Shown: positions 39,088 through 49,500 of the stretch, one piece after another
How the letters are laid out: every line of letters starts with the position of its first letter
Position numbering within the stretch: position 1 is the stretch's first letter
Assembly: GCA_009929485.1 (NCBI GenBank)
Contig: SAAJ01000016.1
Coordinates: 1 to 64,000, forward strand
Source of the DNA: Negativicutes bacterium
GTDB lineage: Bacteria > Bacillota > Negativicutes > Anaeromusales > Anaeromusaceae
Reading direction: 5' to 3'
Length of the DNA: 64,000 nucleotides
Notes under the pieces: generated by a model
The model's database searches: none
What the model saw: only the letters and a program-made list of their open reading frames with translations
What the model was told of the DNA's origin: nothing
Position numbers and translations under genes: made by a program

Positions 39088-40671
39088 ATGGAAAAGAAAA
39101 CGTACATACGCTGGCTATGCACGGTGATGACTGTGTTTTGCTTTGTGGCTGCCTTGCCGGCGGCGGCTTGGGCGAAAACCATCTTGTTTGTGCCGCAGGA
39201 TGATCGGCCGGTGAGTTTTAGAGAGGCTGTAGAAACAGCGCAGGCTGCTGGTTTTGAGGTGTTGACGCCGCCGGCAGAGTTGCTGGCCAGCCGGGGACGC
39301 GAAGGCAACCCCGAAGCGGTTTGGGACTGGGTGATGGCTAACGGCAGAACCGTGGACGCCATGGTGTTGTCGGCGGATACGCTGGTTTACGGCGGCTTGG
39401 TAGATTCGCGCATTCATCATCTCGGACCTGATTTGCTTTGGGCGCGGCAGACGCGCTTTGACAAGCTGAAAAAACTCAACCCAACGGCGCGGCAATATGT
39501 GTTTGCGACGATTATGCGGACACCGCGCATGACTGCCGGCGGCGTGGAGCCTTCTTATTATGAGAAGCATGGTCCTAATATTTTTGAGCTGACGGTTTTA
39601 CTGGACAAGGAAGATGTTTTGGGCCTGACAAGCGAAGAAAAGCGTCAGTTGAAAAAGTTGAAAGAAACCATTCCTAAGGATGCATTAGAAGATTGGTTTT
39701 CGCGGCGGGATAAGAATTTCCAGATCAACCAAATTTTTGTAGATAAAACCATTAAGGGCGATATTCAATATCTGCTGCTGGGACGGGATGACACCGCACC
39801 CTTTTCCCAAACGCACAAAGAAGCCAGACTGCTGGTGAAGCAGGCGGCGCAGCTGCCGGCCAGCCGTTTTGCCTCCTTTCCTGGAGCTGATCAACTGGGC
39901 ATGCTGCTGTTGACCCGCGCGATTAACGACTTGGAGCATCGTGTGCCGGTTGTGTCGGTACAATATGCTTTGGGCACTGGCCCTAAATCGCTGCCAACCT
40001 ATGAGGATCAGCCTATTGGTAAGAGCATTGTAGATCAGATCGTTTCTGCTGGAGGCATTGTGCTGCCGCAGCCGCAGAAGCCGGATTTGGTGCTGGCGGT
40101 GCATACGTCGCCAGACGGCCATACGGATGAAGCTGAGTGGGTCACTAACATCACGTATGCTAGTGCAGGAACGAAGCAGTTTGTGGCTAATGTAGCCAAA
40201 GAACTTGCCAGAGGACAGGCCGTGGCTATCGGCAACATTTCTTTTGTCAATGGTTCGGATAATTCGTTGATGCAGGAATTGAGCGACCAGAAGCTGCTGG
40301 GCAAGCTGACAGCCTATTCCGGCTGGAATACGCCGAGCAACACCTTGGGATTCGCTATTTCTCAAGGCATGCTGGCGCCGCAGATGACGACAACATCGCG
40401 GCAGAAGCTGCTGGCGGAACGCTATTTGGATGATTGGGCGTATCAGGCCAACATTCGCAGTCAGCTAAATCGGGAAATCGTTTACGCTAAAGGCGGCAGC
40501 CTGGTGCAACTGGATGCTCTTGAAGGAGAATTGACTGTAGCGGCGCAGAAGAAGCTGCGTGAATTTGCTAAAGAGTATCTGGACTTTTTGCAGCCCGAAC
40601 AGGTGCAGGTGAACTTTCCCTGGAACCGGATGTTTGAAATCGATGTGCGGATTACACCGCCACAGAAATAA
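39088..40671 (+). CDS. DUF4127-family secreted protein
   Basis: This is a 527-residue protein of the uncharacterised DUF4127 family (family named from memory). A Sec signal (MEKKTYIRWLC..., cleavage after AWA at about 29) precedes the conserved start KTILFVPQDDRPVSF. Other visible blocks are SADTLVYGGLVDSRIHHL, IMRTPRMTAGG, GRDDTAPFSQTHKEAR, ADQLGMLLLTRAIND, VSVQYALG and AYSGWNTPSNTLG. Several Asp/His-rich motifs suggest a metal-dependent active site, but no function is established. A terminator follows. Confidence 0.85.
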   Translation: MEKKTYIRWLCTVMTVFCFVAALPAAAWAKTILFVPQDDRPVSFREAVETAQAAGFEVLTPPAELLASRGREGNPEAVWDWVMANGRTVDAMVLSADTLVYGGLVDSRIHHLGPDLLWARQTRFDKLKKLNPTARQYVFATIMRTPRMTAGGVEPSYYEKHGPNIFELTVLLDKEDVLGLTSEEKRQLKKLKETIPKDALEDWFSRRDKNFQINQIFVDKTIKGDIQYLLLGRDDTAPFSQTHKEARLLVKQAAQLPASRFASFPGADQLGMLLLTRAINDLEHRVPVVSVQYALGTGPKSLPTYEDQPIGKSIVDQIVSAGGIVLPQPQKPDLVLAVHTSPDGHTDEAEWVTNITYASAGTKQFVANVAKELARGQAVAIGNISFVNGSDNSLMQELSDQKLLGKLTAYSGWNTPSNTLGFAISQGMLAPQMTTTSRQKLLAERYLDDWAYQANIRSQLNREIVYAKGGSLVQLDALEGELTVAAQKKLREFAKEYLDFLQPEQVQVNFPWNRMFEIDVRITPPQK

Positions 40672-40683
40672 GAATCACAAAAA

Positions 40684-40714
40684 GCAGACGTCCTTGCAGG
40701 GGCGTCTGTTTTTT
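40684..40714 (+). terminator. Terminator after the DUF4127 gene
   Basis: CAGACGTCC...GGGCGTCTG with a short loop is followed by six Ts. Confidence 0.85.
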
Positions 40715-40716
40715 CT

Positions 40717-40765
40717 CCCGTAACTCTCATTCGAGCCCTCCCTTTACTCCCTCTACTCTTGTTCA
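40717..40765 (+). repeat. Intergenic CTC-type repeat, locus 9
   Basis: CGTAACTCTCATTCGAGCCC then TCCCTTTACTCCCTCTACTC and TTGTTCAG, one and a half units directly after the terminator. Confidence 0.7.
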
Positions 40766-40869
40766 GTCTTCGTGTCCCTTAGTTTTCTTTTTGAATTTCA
40801 AAAAGGAGAAGTTCTCTCTGGCAGTGAATTGTTACATGATATCAAGACGGCAAAAAGGAGAAATAAACG

Positions 40870-41748
40870 ATGTCTCAGGTGCACGGAGTGTTAGTATTAG
40901 TAGCTTTGCTGTGGGGACTCAATCCGCCAGTGATGAAGCTGGGCCTGGAAGAGGTGCCGCCTATGGCGTATAATGCCATCCGCATGGTGGCGGCTTTGGC
41001 AGTGGGGTGGGTTGTTTTCCGACGGGCGGCGGTGTGGGTGCCTTTAAGGCGTGAGGATTTGCGGCTGCTGGCGGTGTCCAGCTTCGGCTTTTTTTCGTTT
41101 CAGATTTTCTTTACCTTTGGCGTGCAGTTGACGACCGCCGGTAATGCCTCCTTGATTTTGGGGCTGCTCCCGGTGAGCGTCGCGATCATTAATCGCATAC
41201 ATGGCCTGGAGGGAATTCGGCGTCTGACGGTGGCGGGGATTGCTGTTTCACTGCTGGGGGTGCTTGTCATGGTTTGGGGCGCTGGCAAGGAATTCAGCTT
41301 AGCTGGACCGCATGTATTGGGCGGGGTGCTTTTGCTTTGCGCACAGCTTGGTTATGGTTACTACACGGTTTTTTCCCGGCTGCTCCTTGTGCGGTATTCG
41401 CCGTATCAAGTTACGGCTTACGTAATCTTGACGACTACGGTCTTGTTTGTCTTGGTCGCTTTGCCGGATATGCTGGCGGTAGATTGGTCGGCGCTGTCGA
41501 CGGTGGCCTGGAGCAGCGTCCTTTATTCCGGCGTTTTTCCGCTCAGCCTGGCCAACGGTCTTTGGGTATGGGCTACAGGCAAGGTGGGGAGCACGACGGC
41601 TTCTCTATACAATAATTTGGCGCCGGTCTTCGCCGTGGCAGCGGGGTATGCTTTTTTGGGCGAGGCCTTTGGCGTTGTCCAGGCCTTGGGAGCAGGGGTC
41701 ATCTTTGCTGGCTTGTATTTGACGCGCTGGGCCCAAAGGCGTCCGTGA
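40870..41748 (+). CDS. EamA/DMT-family transporter
   Basis: This is a drug/metabolite-transporter-type carrier of 292 residues with ten TM helices in two EamA repeats (about 5-137 and 150-288). The repeats show the paired blocks WGLNPPVMKLGLEEVPPMAY and LYNNLAPVFAVAAGYAFLGE, the latter typical of the second EamA domain. The ATG follows AAAAAGGAGAAATAAACG. It is transcribed alone, with repeat elements on both sides. The substrate cannot be read from the sequence; amino acids or nucleosides are common in the family. Confidence 0.88.
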   Translation: MSQVHGVLVLVALLWGLNPPVMKLGLEEVPPMAYNAIRMVAALAVGWVVFRRAAVWVPLRREDLRLLAVSSFGFFSFQIFFTFGVQLTTAGNASLILGLLPVSVAIINRIHGLEGIRRLTVAGIAVSLLGVLVMVWGAGKEFSLAGPHVLGGVLLLCAQLGYGYYTVFSRLLLVRYSPYQVTAYVILTTTVLFVLVALPDMLAVDWSALSTVAWSSVLYSGVFPLSLANGLWVWATGKVGSTTASLYNNLAPVFAVAAGYAFLGEAFGVVQALGAGVIFAGLYLTRWAQRRP

Positions 41749-41805
41749 AACAAGCGTTTCCTGTAAGCCGCCTTGCAAAAAGAAGAAATTTGAATCGCGT
41801 CCTTA

Positions 41806-41970
41806 CCAGACGCCTGTGTCAAAACAAAAGCTCGCTCAGCTCCTGCGCAGCTAGTTGAAAGGGAAATCCGTAACTCGCTGCGCTCAAACATCCGGATTTC
41901 TATTCCTTTCCACTACCTTTGCAGGCCCTTCGGACCGCTTCGCTTGCAAAAGTTTTGCCCAGGCGCCTGG
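41806..41970 (+). repeat. Long hairpin element, divergent copy 3
   Basis: Outer arms CCAGACGCCTGTGTCAAAAC and GTTTTGCCCAGGCGCCTGG pair. The inner stem GAAAGGGAAATCCG/CGGATTTCTATTCCTTTC closes on TAACTCGCTGCGCTCAAACA. GCAGGCCCTTCGGACCGC lies on the 3' side, in the place of CCTGCGGACCG in the other copies. The stem sequences differ from copies 1 and 2, yet the apical segment is the same. It begins about 60 bases after the EamA stop. Confidence 0.7.
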
Positions 41971-42019
41971 CGCGGACCTCGCTGTTGCCTAGCTTGGTAC
42001 TCTTGTTAAAAAACATACC

Positions 42020-42163
42020 CCGTTCCCTCATACGTATCCTCCGGTTCTCATCGCGACTATTGTTCAATTCTCGTACTACTCTGTTTTCCTCTGTTCCTCT
42101 GCTTACTCTGTGTTCCGTTCCTCTCTATCGTACCCTCCATCTACTCACTCTATTCCTGTTTAA
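42020..42163 (+). repeat. Intergenic CTC-type repeat, locus 10
   Basis: Several units: CGTTCCCTCATACGTATCC, CTCCGGTTCTCATCGCGAC then TATTGTTCAATTC, the second module (CTGTTTTCCTCTGTTCCTCTG), and CGTACCCTCCATCTACTCAC then TCTATTCCTGTTTAAAT. With the hairpin at 41806 it fills most of the 559-base gap 41749-42307, where no gene is seen. Confidence 0.75.
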
Positions 42164-42175
42164 ATTTAGTTTTTT

Positions 42176-42205
42176 CCCGCTGACAGACTGTTGTCAGCGG
42201 GCTTT
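42176..42205 (+). terminator. Hairpin before sbcD, possible weak terminator
   Basis: CCCGCTGACA...TTGTCAGCGGG forms a ten-base stem followed only by CTTTGTT. It lies about 100 bases before sbcD. Confidence 0.4.
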
Positions 42206-42307
42206 GTTATGATGGAATAAATCAGAAGTGCTTGAGCGGCTGGAAGGACTTCCGTCCAAAGGCGGCGAAAAGAAAAAAGAAACTACGTTCGTATTCGGAG
42301 GTGGCGT

Positions 42308-43441
42308 ATGCGCTTTTTACATACATCGGATTGGCATTTAGGCCGTCTGTTTCATGGCGTACATTTGACGGAGGACCAGGCTTATGTTTTGGAACAACTG
42401 GTGGTTTTAGCCAAAGAAGCCAAAGTAGACGCCGTACTCGTAGCCGGGGATATTTATGACCGAGCGGTGCCGCCGGCGGAAGCGGTGGAACTTTTGAACG
42501 AGGTATTGCAGAAGTTGGTGTTGGAGTGCGCCTTGCCGACGGTATTGATCGCTGGCAATCACGACAGCCCGGAGCGGTTGGGTTTTGGCAGCGCTCTTTT
42601 GGCGCGTCAAGGCTTACATGTGGCAGGGCCGCTGCAGGCGCAGCAGCCTGCGCTTATTCTGGAAGACAGTGCAGGTCCGGTGCATATTCTGTCCTTGCCT
42701 TATGCTGAGCCGGCAGCGGTTCGCTACGCCTTGGGGGAGGAGGCGGCGGATCATGATGCGGCTCTGCGCTGCCAAATAGCGGCTGCCTTGGCAAAGGTGC
42801 CGCAGGGAGCCCGCAAGGTGGCGCTAGCACATGCTTTTGTGGCTGGCGGAGCGGCCAGCGAGTCGGAGCGCCCCTTGTCCGTGGGCGGCAGCGGCATGGT
42901 GGGGGCGGATGCTTTTTCGGCCTTTGACTATACGGCATTGGGCCATTTGCACGGCTGTCAGCAAAGCGGCAACAGGGTCCGCTATTCCGGTTCGCTGCTG
43001 AAATATTCTTTTCAAGAGGCGGCGCAGACTAAGGGCGTTCATCTGGTGGATTTAGCGGCGGATGGCGCAGTGACGGTGGAGACGGTGCGTCTGACGCCGC
43101 GGCGCGATGTGGTTTGCTGGCAGGGAAGCTTTCAAGAGCTGTTGGCGCGGCCTAAGTGCAGCGATTATTTGATGGTGACCCTAACAGACGATGCGCCGGT
43201 GCTTGACGCCAAGGGGCGGCTGCAGCAGCAGCATCCGGAAATTCTGCATTTAGAATACGCTCGCCTGCAAAAGCTGAAAGAGCAGCAAGGCGTGCAGGAT
43301 CATCGCCGTTTGGGACCGGAAGAACTGTTTGCCTGCTTTTTTCGCGAAGTGGCCGGCCGGGAATGGAAGCGCGAAGAAGAGGCGCTTTTTGCCGCTTTAG
43401 TAGAAGAAGAGTATCGGCGGCAGCGGGAGGTGGGCTTATGA
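42308..43441 (+). CDS. sbcD: Exonuclease SbcCD, nuclease subunit SbcD
   Basis: This is the Mre11-type nuclease that, with SbcC, cuts hairpins and DNA ends blocked by protein. The 377 residues have the metallophosphoesterase motifs in order: HTSDWHLGR (5-13), VAGDIYDRAVPP (about 47-58), AGNHDS (about 83-88), ALAHAF and YTALGHLHG. All metal ligands are visible. The capping domain follows. The ATG has SD GGAGGTGG. It overlaps sbcC by four bases (ATGA) and leads a four-gene repair operon. Confidence 0.96.
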   Translation: MRFLHTSDWHLGRLFHGVHLTEDQAYVLEQLVVLAKEAKVDAVLVAGDIYDRAVPPAEAVELLNEVLQKLVLECALPTVLIAGNHDSPERLGFGSALLARQGLHVAGPLQAQQPALILEDSAGPVHILSLPYAEPAAVRYALGEEAADHDAALRCQIAAALAKVPQGARKVALAHAFVAGGAASESERPLSVGGSGMVGADAFSAFDYTALGHLHGCQQSGNRVRYSGSLLKYSFQEAAQTKGVHLVDLAADGAVTVETVRLTPRRDVVCWQGSFQELLARPKCSDYLMVTLTDDAPVLDAKGRLQQQHPEILHLEYARLQKLKEQQGVQDHRRLGPEELFACFFREVAGREWKREEEALFAALVEEEYRRQREVGL

Positions 43442-46400
43442 GGCCGTTATGGCTGCGCATTCAGGCCTTTGGCGCTTATGCGGCGTCGCAGACGCTGGAT
43501 TTTTCTTGTTTAGGAGATGTGCGCTTATTTTTAATTCACGGGCCGACCGGCGCTGGAAAAACGACCGTGTTGGACGCGATTTGCTTTGCTTTATACGGCA
43601 GCGCCAGCGGCGATTTGCGAGAGGTGCGCCATTTACGCAGCGACTATGCTTCGCCTCAAGAGGCTACCGAGGTGGAGCTTCGTTTTGCTGTGGGTGAGCG
43701 ACTCCTGCGTGTACAGCGGCGTCCAGAACAGCAGCGGCCTAAATTGCGGGGCGAAGGCTTTCGCCAGATTCCGGCGGAAGCGATTTTGTATGAAGAAGGG
43801 CCGGACGGGGAGAAATTGCTGGCTTCTCGTTGGCAGGACGTCACGCGCCGTGTGGAGGAGATCTTGGGCTTTCAAGTGGCTCAGTTCCGGCAAGTGGTGC
43901 TGCTGCCCCAAGGGCAGTTTAGGCAACTGCTGGTGGCCGGCTCTAAAGAGCGAGAAGAAATCTTGCAAAACCTTTTCCGCACGGAACTGTACGCGCGCTT
44001 GGAGCAAGGATTGAAAGACAAAGCGCAAAGCGGCGCGAAGCGCTTTCAGGCGCTGCGCGATGAAGAAGCATGGCTGCTGACAGAAGCGGGGACTGAGTCG
44101 AAAACGGACTTGCAGGAGCGCTGCGTGACGGCGCAACAGGCTGCAGCAGAAGCGCAGCTTCGCCTAAATGCCGGACAACAGGCGGCGGAAGAACGCCGTT
44201 TGGAACTAGCGGCGGCGCAGCAAGCGGCGGATCGTTTTGCGGAAAAAGAAGCGGCGGAGGAAGAGGCGCTGCAATTGCTGGCCGGCGTTGAAGAGGCGGC
44301 AAAGCTGGCGGCTCGAGTAGAAGCGGCGCAGCAAGCGGCCTCTTTGGAGGATCTCTGGCGGCAATGGCAGCAGTTTGCGCAAGAAGCGGCATCCCAAGAA
44401 AAAGAAAGCGGTCGTGCAGAGGCTAACGCCGCTGCGGCGACAGCGGCGAAGGAAGCCGCCCGGGATGCTTGGGAAAAGCTGCAGCCCCAAGAAGCGGTTT
44501 TGCGGCAGCTTCAAGCTAGGCAATTAGAGCTGGAGGGTCAGGCGAAAGAGTATGAACGCTGGCAAACGGCGCGGCAGCAGACGGCGGAGCTAAACAAGGC
44601 TTGGGCCCAAGCGCAAGAACTGGCGGCGCGGCAAGAAGAGCTGCTGCAACAGCGGCAGCAAGAGTGGAAAACGCTGGAAGCTAAGCAGCAAAGCTTAACT
44701 ATGGCAGGTGAAAAAGCGCCGCAACTGGAGAGGGAAGCGGCCAGGCTGCAAGGGAGGCTGTCTGTTTTGCAGCGACTGACGGAGCTGCGCGTGAAACTGA
44801 CAGAACAGGCGCGGCGTCAGCAAGAGCATTCGGTAACGTTGCAAAATGCTTGCGCCAGCGAGGAAAGCGCCAGGCGAACCTTAGGGGCGCTGCGGCAGCA
44901 ATGGCAGAAACAGCAAGCCGCGCTGCTGGCCGCTGAATTAGAGGCGGGAGAACCTTGTCCGGTTTGCGGCGCCCTGGAACATCCCCAAAAAGCTTCTTTT
45001 GCAGGTATGCTGCAGCCGCAGGATGTGGAGCAGGCCGAAGCGGCGTGGCTGAAATGGCAGCAGGCCCATAGCAAGGCGTTGGCGCAGGCGGCGCAGCAGG
45101 AAGCGGCGCAAAAGCTGCTGGCAGAGCAGGAAAACCAGTGCTTGCAGGAGCTGGGGGAGAAGCAGGAATTGTCTCTTCTTGAAGCGAAGGCGGAGGCGCA
45201 ACAGGCGGCGGAGCTGGCGCAACAAGCGCAGCAAGCCTTGGAAGAAGCAGCTCGGTGCGCTGAAAAACGCCAAGAAGAGCAGAAAAAGCTGCTTCAAGCC
45301 GAAAAAGAGCGCGAAACGGCGCTTTCTGTCAGAGATAAAGCCGGCAGCGCCTTAGAGGCGGCCAAGGCGGTGCTGCAGGAATGTTCCGCACGGGTACCGG
45401 AAGCGTTGCGCCAGGAAGGCGCGCTGGCAGCGGCGCGGCGCGCGTGCGCCCAACAGCTGGAGCAAGTGCAGACTTCTTTGGTCCAGGCGGAGAAGCTCCT
45501 CCGCGAAACGGCGCAGCATTTTGAAACCGCGCAGGCCTTGTCTAAACAGGCCCGAACGGCGGCAGCGGCAGCGGCGGCGAGACTGGAGGAAGGAAAAACT
45601 CTTTGGCTGCAGCGCTTGCAGCAGAGCGGTTTTGCGGGTCAGGAAGCGTTTGAACAGGCGCGGGCCGCAGAAGAGCAGCGGCTTTTGTGGGGACAGCAGC
45701 TTGAAGCAAGGCGGCAAAAAGAGGCGGCGTCGCAGGAACGTGTGCGGCGGGCCCAGGAGGCGGTGGCTGGGCAGACGCCTCCGAATTTGGCGGTGTTTGC
45801 AGCCGCGCAGGAACAAGCGGCTGCTGCGGAGGCGGCCTTGCGGGAAACAAAGGTTCGCTTGGAAGAAGCCTGGAAACGGGACCAGGAGCGATTGGCGCGT
45901 TTGCAAAGCATCGCCAAAGAATTAGCGGCCGTGGAGGAAGCGCAAGGCGCGGTAGCGGCGTTAGCGGCTATGGCGGGAGGCGGCAACGCGTTGAACCTGA
46001 CGTTTCAGCGCTATGTGCTGCGTACGCTGCTGGATGATGTTGTAGAAGAAGCGAACGCGCGTCTTTCCTTAATGAGCCGGGGGCGTTACGCCCTGCAACG
46101 TTCCAGCGTGCTGGCGGACGCCCGCAAGGCTGGCGGCTTGGATTTAGAGGTGTTCGACAGCTACACTGGCGTGCCCAGGCCGGTGGGAACCTTGTCCGGC
46201 GGCGAAAGCTTTTTGGCGTCTTTGGCGCTGGCTCTGGGGCTTTCCGATGTGGTGCAGGCCTATGCAGGAGGCATGCGTTTGGACACGATTTTAGTGGACG
46301 AGGGCTTTGGTACTCTCGACCCGGAAGCGTTGGAACTGGCTATGCGAGCGTTAGTGGATTTACAGAGCGGCGGCCGGCTGGTAGGGATTATTTCCCATGT

Positions 46401-46485
46401 GCCGGAGTTGAAGGAGCGGATTGGCGCGCGCTTGGAGGTCATTCCCGGCGAGCGGGGCAGCCGCGCGGTTTTTCATTTACCCTAG
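43438..46485 (+). CDS. sbcC: Exonuclease SbcCD, ATPase subunit SbcC
   Basis: This is a Rad50/SMC-type ATPase of 1015 residues. Walker A GPTGAGKTT is at 35-43. Long coiled coils, very rich in Ala, Gln and Glu (about 170-860), are split by the zinc hook CPVCGALEHP (about 507-516) through which two molecules join. The C-terminal lobe has signature LSGGESFLASLALALGL, Walker B ILVDEGFGTLD and the switch His in IISHVPEL. The overlap with sbcD fixes the start at 43438; a longer frame inside sbcD is rejected. The high Gln/Ala content comes from low-complexity coils and is normal for the family. Confidence 0.96.
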   Translation: MRPLWLRIQAFGAYAASQTLDFSCLGDVRLFLIHGPTGAGKTTVLDAICFALYGSASGDLREVRHLRSDYASPQEATEVELRFAVGERLLRVQRRPEQQRPKLRGEGFRQIPAEAILYEEGPDGEKLLASRWQDVTRRVEEILGFQVAQFRQVVLLPQGQFRQLLVAGSKEREEILQNLFRTELYARLEQGLKDKAQSGAKRFQALRDEEAWLLTEAGTESKTDLQERCVTAQQAAAEAQLRLNAGQQAAEERRLELAAAQQAADRFAEKEAAEEEALQLLAGVEEAAKLAARVEAAQQAASLEDLWRQWQQFAQEAASQEKESGRAEANAAAATAAKEAARDAWEKLQPQEAVLRQLQARQLELEGQAKEYERWQTARQQTAELNKAWAQAQELAARQEELLQQRQQEWKTLEAKQQSLTMAGEKAPQLEREAARLQGRLSVLQRLTELRVKLTEQARRQQEHSVTLQNACASEESARRTLGALRQQWQKQQAALLAAELEAGEPCPVCGALEHPQKASFAGMLQPQDVEQAEAAWLKWQQAHSKALAQAAQQEAAQKLLAEQENQCLQELGEKQELSLLEAKAEAQQAAELAQQAQQALEEAARCAEKRQEEQKKLLQAEKERETALSVRDKAGSALEAAKAVLQECSARVPEALRQEGALAAARRACAQQLEQVQTSLVQAEKLLRETAQHFETAQALSKQARTAAAAAAARLEEGKTLWLQRLQQSGFAGQEAFEQARAAEEQRLLWGQQLEARRQKEAASQERVRRAQEAVAGQTPPNLAVFAAAQEQAAAAEAALRETKVRLEEAWKRDQERLARLQSIAKELAAVEEAQGAVAALAAMAGGGNALNLTFQRYVLRTLLDDVVEEANARLSLMSRGRYALQRSSVLADARKAGGLDLEVFDSYTGVPRPVGTLSGGESFLASLALALGLSDVVQAYAGGMRLDTILVDEGFGTLDPEALELAMRALVDLQSGGRLVGIISHVPELKERIGARLEVIPGERGSRAVFHLP

Positions 46486-46513
46486 GGCGTGAGGATTTAA
46501 AGGAGGAGCAGGC

Positions 46514-49500
46514 ATGAAGCTAAGAGTGGTTATGGGGCGCGCCGGAAGCGGCAAGACCCATTTGTGCTTGGAGGAGATACGCCGCAAGCTGCTGGCTCAG
46601 CCGGAGGGAGCGCCGTTAGTGCTGCTGCTGCCGGAGCATGCCACGTATCAGGTGGAGAGGGACCTGGCGGCGACGCCGGGTTTGCAAGGCTTTATCCGAG
46701 CTCATGTGCTAGGCTTTCGGCGTTTGTCCTACCGGGTATTGCAGGAAACCGGCGGCGCGGCGCGGCCTCAATTGGACGAATTAGGAAAAACGCTGCTGGT
46801 GACGCGCCTTTTGCGGCAGCTAGAGCCGCAGCTGCGTTCTTTTGGGCGGGCGGCGCGGCAGCGGGGCTTTGCCATGCAGGCCATGGGGCTTTTGGAAGAA
46901 TGTAAAACCTATCGCTTGCCTCCGGAAGCCTTGCAGGCAGCGGCCCGGACGGAACAGCGGCAAGGACGCTCTTTGCTGGCGGACAAACTACATGACTTGG
47001 CGCTTCTTTATACGGAGTTTTCGCAGTCCTTGCAGGAACGCTATCATGATGCGCAAGACCGCATGACGATGTTGGCGGAACGGGCCCAAGAGTCGGCGCT
47101 GCTGCGAGGCTGCGAGGTTTGGGTTGATGGCTTTGCCTGGTTCAACCCTCAGGAGCTGGCGGTTTTAGGGGCGCTCTTGCCTCTTGCCAAAGAGGTGACG
47201 GTAACGCTGTGTCTTGACGGGGCGGAACTTGCGCGCTATGAAGCGGAAACTTCCTTGTTTCATCGGCAATGGCGGACGAGGGAAGACTTGCGGCGCTTGG
47301 CGGCGCAACTGGGGGCTCAGTATGAAGAAGTCAATCTGGAGAAACGATGGCGCTTTGACAGTGCGGCATTGCAGCTCTTGGAAGAGCGGTTTTTTCGTTT
47401 TCCTGTACGCCCTTTGCCGGAAGCGCCGCAGGGCGTAGTCCTTGCGGAAGCGGCGAACGGGCGCGCCGAGGCGGCGGGCATTGCTAGAGACATGCTCCGT
47501 TTGGCGCGCGAAGAGGGCTGGCGTTGGCGCGATATAGCCGTGCTGGTGCGCGACGACGATTACCGGGACTGGCTGGAGGCGGCGTTGACGGATCACGGCA
47601 TTCCTTATTTTAGCGACCAGCCCCGGCAGGCGCAGCATCATCCCTTGGCGGAGCTTATTCGTTCCGCCCTGGAAGTCGTTATGGGGAATTGGGGCTATGA
47701 GTCTGTTTTTCGTTGTCTGAAAACAGATTTTTTTCCGTTAGAGCGAGCTGCGGTGGATAAACTGGAAAACTATGTTTTGTGCTTTGGCCTGCGCGGCCGC
47801 CGCTGGACGCAGGAGGAGCCGTGGCGTTATTGGCGGCGTCTGGCTTTGGCGGAGGAAGACGAAGGCTTGGATGAGGCAAGCCAAGAAGAATTGGCTTGCC
47901 TCGATAACTGGCGGCGTCAAGCGGCGCAACCGCTGGCGGAGCTGGAACTGGCCCTGGGCCGGGCTTCTACCGTGCGAGCTCAAGCAACGGCTTTATTCCA
48001 GTTTTTGGAGCGCTTAGAAGCGCCTCTGCGCCTTGAAGAGTGGGCGCAGCGAGCCGAAGAGCTGCAAGAATTGGATGAAGCGCTGGAACACAGACAGTTT
48101 TGGGGGCAGACGGTGGCTCTTTTAGAACAGCTGGTGGAGGTTCTGGGGGACGAGTCTTTGCCGCCGGAGGAATTTGCCGCTCTTTTGCAAGAAGGGCTGG
48201 ACGCTATGACGCTCAGCCTGGTGCCTCCCGGGTTGGATCATGTAGTGCTGGCGACGCTGGGCAATACCAGTCTGGCCAATGTGAAGGCCGTGTATCTTCC
48301 CGGCGTCAACGAAGGGGCGCTGCCCCGGCGTGCTCGGGACGAGGGACTTTTGAGCGACAGCGAGCGGCGCGCTTTACGCGGCGCAGGGCTGGAGCTGGCG
48401 CCGGGAGCGCAGGCGGACATGCTTGGGGAGAGATTCTTAGTATATACGGCGCTAAGTCGCTCCTGCCGCTATCTATGGCTCAGTTACGCCTTGGCTGACG
48501 CAGAGGGAAAAAGTCAGGCGCCTTCGTTGATTGTGCGCCGTTTGCGCGAATTGTGGCCGCAGCTTTTGCTGCAAAATTTGCCGCTGGATATTCCAGTAGG
48601 CGAGGAGGCTTCTTATGCAGTGCAGCCGGAGCAAGCTTTGGCGGCGTTGCCTGGCGTGCTGCGGCGCTATCGTGAAACTGGCGAATTAGCGCCGGCTTGG
48701 CGGGAAGTGTATAATTGGGGGCTTCGCTGCCGGCCGGAGGAGCTGCGGCGCTACTTGGCAGGCTTATTTCATGATAACCGCGAACGGCTGCTGCCGCAGG
48801 AACTGGCGCAGCGTCTGTTTTTGCGCGGTCAGCGCCTCAGCGGCAGCGTGACGCGTTTTGAAGCCTTTCAAGCCTGTCCGTTTCGGCATTTTGCCCGTTA
48901 TGGCTTAGGCTTGCGGCAGCGTTCCGTTTTTCGCCTGGCGGCGCCGGATTTAGGGCAATTTTTGCATGCATCCTTGAAAGAGTATGGTGAACGCTTAGCG
49001 GCTAAAGGGCAAAGCTGGGCGGAACCGGGAGAAGAGGAACGGGTGGCTTTGTGCGAAGAAGTGGTGAATGCTTTAGCGCCGCGGCTGCAAAACGAGATTT
49101 TGCTCAGCTCCGGTCAGCACAGGCACCTTTTGCGTCGTTTGGGACGCACTGTGCGCCGGGCGGCGAAACAATTGAGCGACTTTGCGGCGGCCGGCAGCTT
49201 TAAGACTTGTTGGCTGGAGCAGTGTTTTGGTCATGGCGAGCAGGCGCTGCCGCCGCTGACGTTTCGTTTGCCCGGAGGGCAGCGTTTGGATATTTCCGGG
49301 CAGATTGACCGGGTGGACAGCGCCGAGCAGGAGGGCCTTCGCTATTTGCTTGTGATTGACTATAAGTCCGGCAAGGCGGGATTGAATCTCGATCAAATTT
49401 ACTATGGCCTGCGCCTGCAGCTGCTGACCTACTTACTGGTGGCTCTCGAAGCCGGTCGCAGCGTATTTGGCCAGGAATGCCTGCCTGCAGGGATGCTGTA

